Shown in pieces: positions 62,434 to 64,000 of a DNA stretch of 64,000 nucleotides. The DNA comes from Numida meleagris. Taxonomy: Eukaryota; Chordata; Aves; Galliformes; Numididae. The position numbers and the translations under genes were made by a program. The stretch is taken from contig NC_034412.1 of NCBI RefSeq assembly GCF_002078875.1, positions 83,338,457 to 83,402,456 of the forward strand, in the 5' to 3' direction. The notes under the pieces are model-generated. The model did not search any database and had not been told where the DNA came from. It was given only the letters and a program-made list of their open reading frames with translations. How positions within the stretch are numbered: the first letter of the stretch is position 1; the number at the start of each line of letters is the position of its first letter.

Positions 62434-63924
62434 TGCCACGAAACTCTCCACTCTGTGGCTTCAGGCCCAAAGGAGGACACACAAGATGGTGGGCAGGCCC
62501 TGAGGGTGGGTGGGACCAGCACAGCCCCTTTCACTTTGCTGCAGACTTGGATCACTACAGAGTGATCCGAGCAGTCTTTGGTTCAAGTGGGAAAGAAAGA
62601 TAAGATTAACCAGGAAATCCTTATTTGAACAGAAAATGGAGGATGATTAGGGAATTCATCAAAACAGCAGCAGGCCATGGTTCAGATCCCTTGTTTGAAA
62701 CAGCCTAGCACAAAATGAACTTAGATAAAATTCCCATTAGCTCGTTTTCTGTCCCCAAGTTCCAGATGAGGTACACCACCAGGCTGTCATGAATCTGTAG
62801 CTAATGCAGATGAGAACTGGATGAAACTCGGAGACACCTACACCTGCTGGAATGGGCAATGGGGATGGCACAGCCAGGCCCAGCTCTCCCCTGCCTCTCC
62901 TACCGACCCCAGCGCTCCCTCCATCCCTGCAGCACCGCAGAGGTGCTCTGTGCACAGAGCCCATTGGGCACCAAAGGCAGAACTTCAGGCAGACGCTGCA
63001 ATGGCGCTCAGAGTTGCAGCGAGATGGGTTACTTAGCAGCTGAGGATCCACGTGATTAAATGCTAATGAAAGTGATGACGTGTAAAAAACCCACTGCAAA
63101 CAGCAAGAATAAAAAAAGTGAGAGCATTTATTGCCACTGATGCTTGTTTTAGTCTGTTCTTCCTGATGAAAATAAATCTTTCGTTCTTCTGACACCAAAA
63201 ATAGAACATAATTGCCATTCAGTTCTATCATGAAAGGTACTGCTTTCCCCTTCCTTTTACAGCTAAGATGCTGCCAGATTTACAGATGCCCCATGATAAT
63301 TTAAGAATATTGCATAGAAGCATGGTTAATATGGTGCTTAATGTGTCAATATATTGGATTTCATAGAAGATTTTCTGGATTAAAAAGCAATAAATGAAAG
63401 GTACCAAATGGCATTTTGGCATTTTGTCAGCCTGTTCCCCAAGGCAGAGAACAGGCTGACAAGGCTATGTCCCTGGCCAGGGACCAACGTAAGGCTGAGG
63501 GAATCTACTTTGGCCTTCAGGAAGACAAAAGCCTGCTAAAAGGGGGCAAAGAGCACTGTTGCTGCACCAGCAATTTACCTGTGAATGCCAGGAGCAAGGC
63601 GATGTAAAGCAGAGTAAATAGCTGACTGAAGAACAGGACGCTGCAAAAGCCTTTTTGTAGCCTTCCATGCGTATTGGGCAACAGAGCAAAGGCAGTGCTC
63701 TTCTGTTGTTGCCACAAGATCTTTTTTAAGCTGCCAGTTTTCTCCAGCGTGACACTGGAGGAGTGCCAGAATCTGCAGAAACAAAACCCAAACCACTCTC
63801 CACAGAGCTCAGTAGCTGTAGCAGACTGGTGCAAAAAGTCTTTTTTTTTTTTTTTTTAAATAGTCCTGGCACCTCTCTCATAACCATAAGTGTTGTGCAA
63901 ATTAGTAAAATCCCCTTGTGAAAT
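62434..63924. other. Unique sequence, no gene seen
   Basis: Contains a 164-codon minus-strand frame (62737-63231) and three overlapping plus-strand frames across the same bases (62821-63059). None has a domain, and the mutual overlap argues for chance. A T run is at 63841-63857. Confidence 0.4.
63841..63857 (+). repeat. Poly-T tract, 17 bases
   Basis: An uninterrupted T run about 70 bases left of the final CR1; it is not part of that element. Confidence 0.9.
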
Positions 63925-64000
63925 CAGAAGCACAGAATGGCTGAGGGTGGAAACCTCTGGATGTTGCGTGGTCCCATCTCTACTCAAGCAGGGACACGCA
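63925..64000 (-). mobile_element. CR1 fragment, runs off the right edge
   Basis: The plus strand reads 'cacagaatggctgagggtgg', 'aaacctctggatg' and 'ctactcaagcagggaca', the reverse of a CR1 3' untranslated region. The element continues beyond the window. Confidence 0.85.

Noticed and set aside
62737..63231. 164-codon minus-strand frame
   Set aside because: Three plus-strand frames are open over the same bases, and there is no domain, no splice context and no codon pattern.
1..64000. CRISPR arrays, bacterial operons, endogenous retroviruses, tRNA or rRNA genes, CpG islands
   Set aside because: No regularly spaced direct repeats, no LTR pair or retroviral domain, no tRNA-like box pair outside the MIR fossils, and no dense CpG segment were seen in the window.

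Overview
This window looks like a gene-poor stretch of a galliform bird genome, most likely chicken (Gallus) or a close relative. The evidence is the repeat content. At least nine CR1 non-LTR retrotransposon fragments lie on both strands, and several of the plus-strand copies end in the CR1 'attctatg'-type tails. Two copies of a short, internally deleted mariner resemble the chicken mariner (Galluhop) group. I see no Alu, no young L1 and no bacterial-type gene organisation. The rest is mostly AT-rich unique sequence, poor in CpG and typical of intergenic or long-intron vertebrate DNA.

I could not support any intact protein-coding gene. The longest open frames (181, 164, 153, 150 and 146 codons) have no recognisable domain and read like chance frames. 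The best exon-like signal is a 65-nt minus-strand segment at 26870-26934 with a consensus 5' splice site and an AG acceptor. Its peptide is not one I recognise, so it stays a weak candidate.

Layout, left to right: mariner copy 1 (543-1088); unique DNA with a CR1 (2601-2961) and a MIR (5830-5940); about 10 kb of unique sequence; a cluster of CR1 and MIR fragments (15960-19862); unique DNA to mariner copy 2 (28437-28989, intact TA target duplication); unique DNA to a truncated CR1 (36640-36930), a small minisatellite (37108-37202) and a perfect CTCF-core match (37574-37586). Then come CR1 copies at 42959-43236 and 45081-45478, a MIR near 45.8 kb, a perfect DR2 nuclear-receptor element (50438-50451), a CR1 at 54839-54944, a MIR near 56.8 kb, and a decayed reverse transcriptase of the L1/Tx1 type (57590-58405, minus). 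After that follow a homeobox-motif-rich AT stretch near 59.4-59.75 kb, a CR1 tail (62325-62433) and a CR1 running off the right edge (63925-64000).

The parts do not form a pathway. The most interesting item is the L1/Tx1-type reverse transcriptase fossil, since bird LINE content is overwhelmingly CR1. Next come the matched pair of non-autonomous mariners and a few strong regulatory-motif matches in otherwise empty DNA. All calls were made by eye from the sequence; no database search was run.
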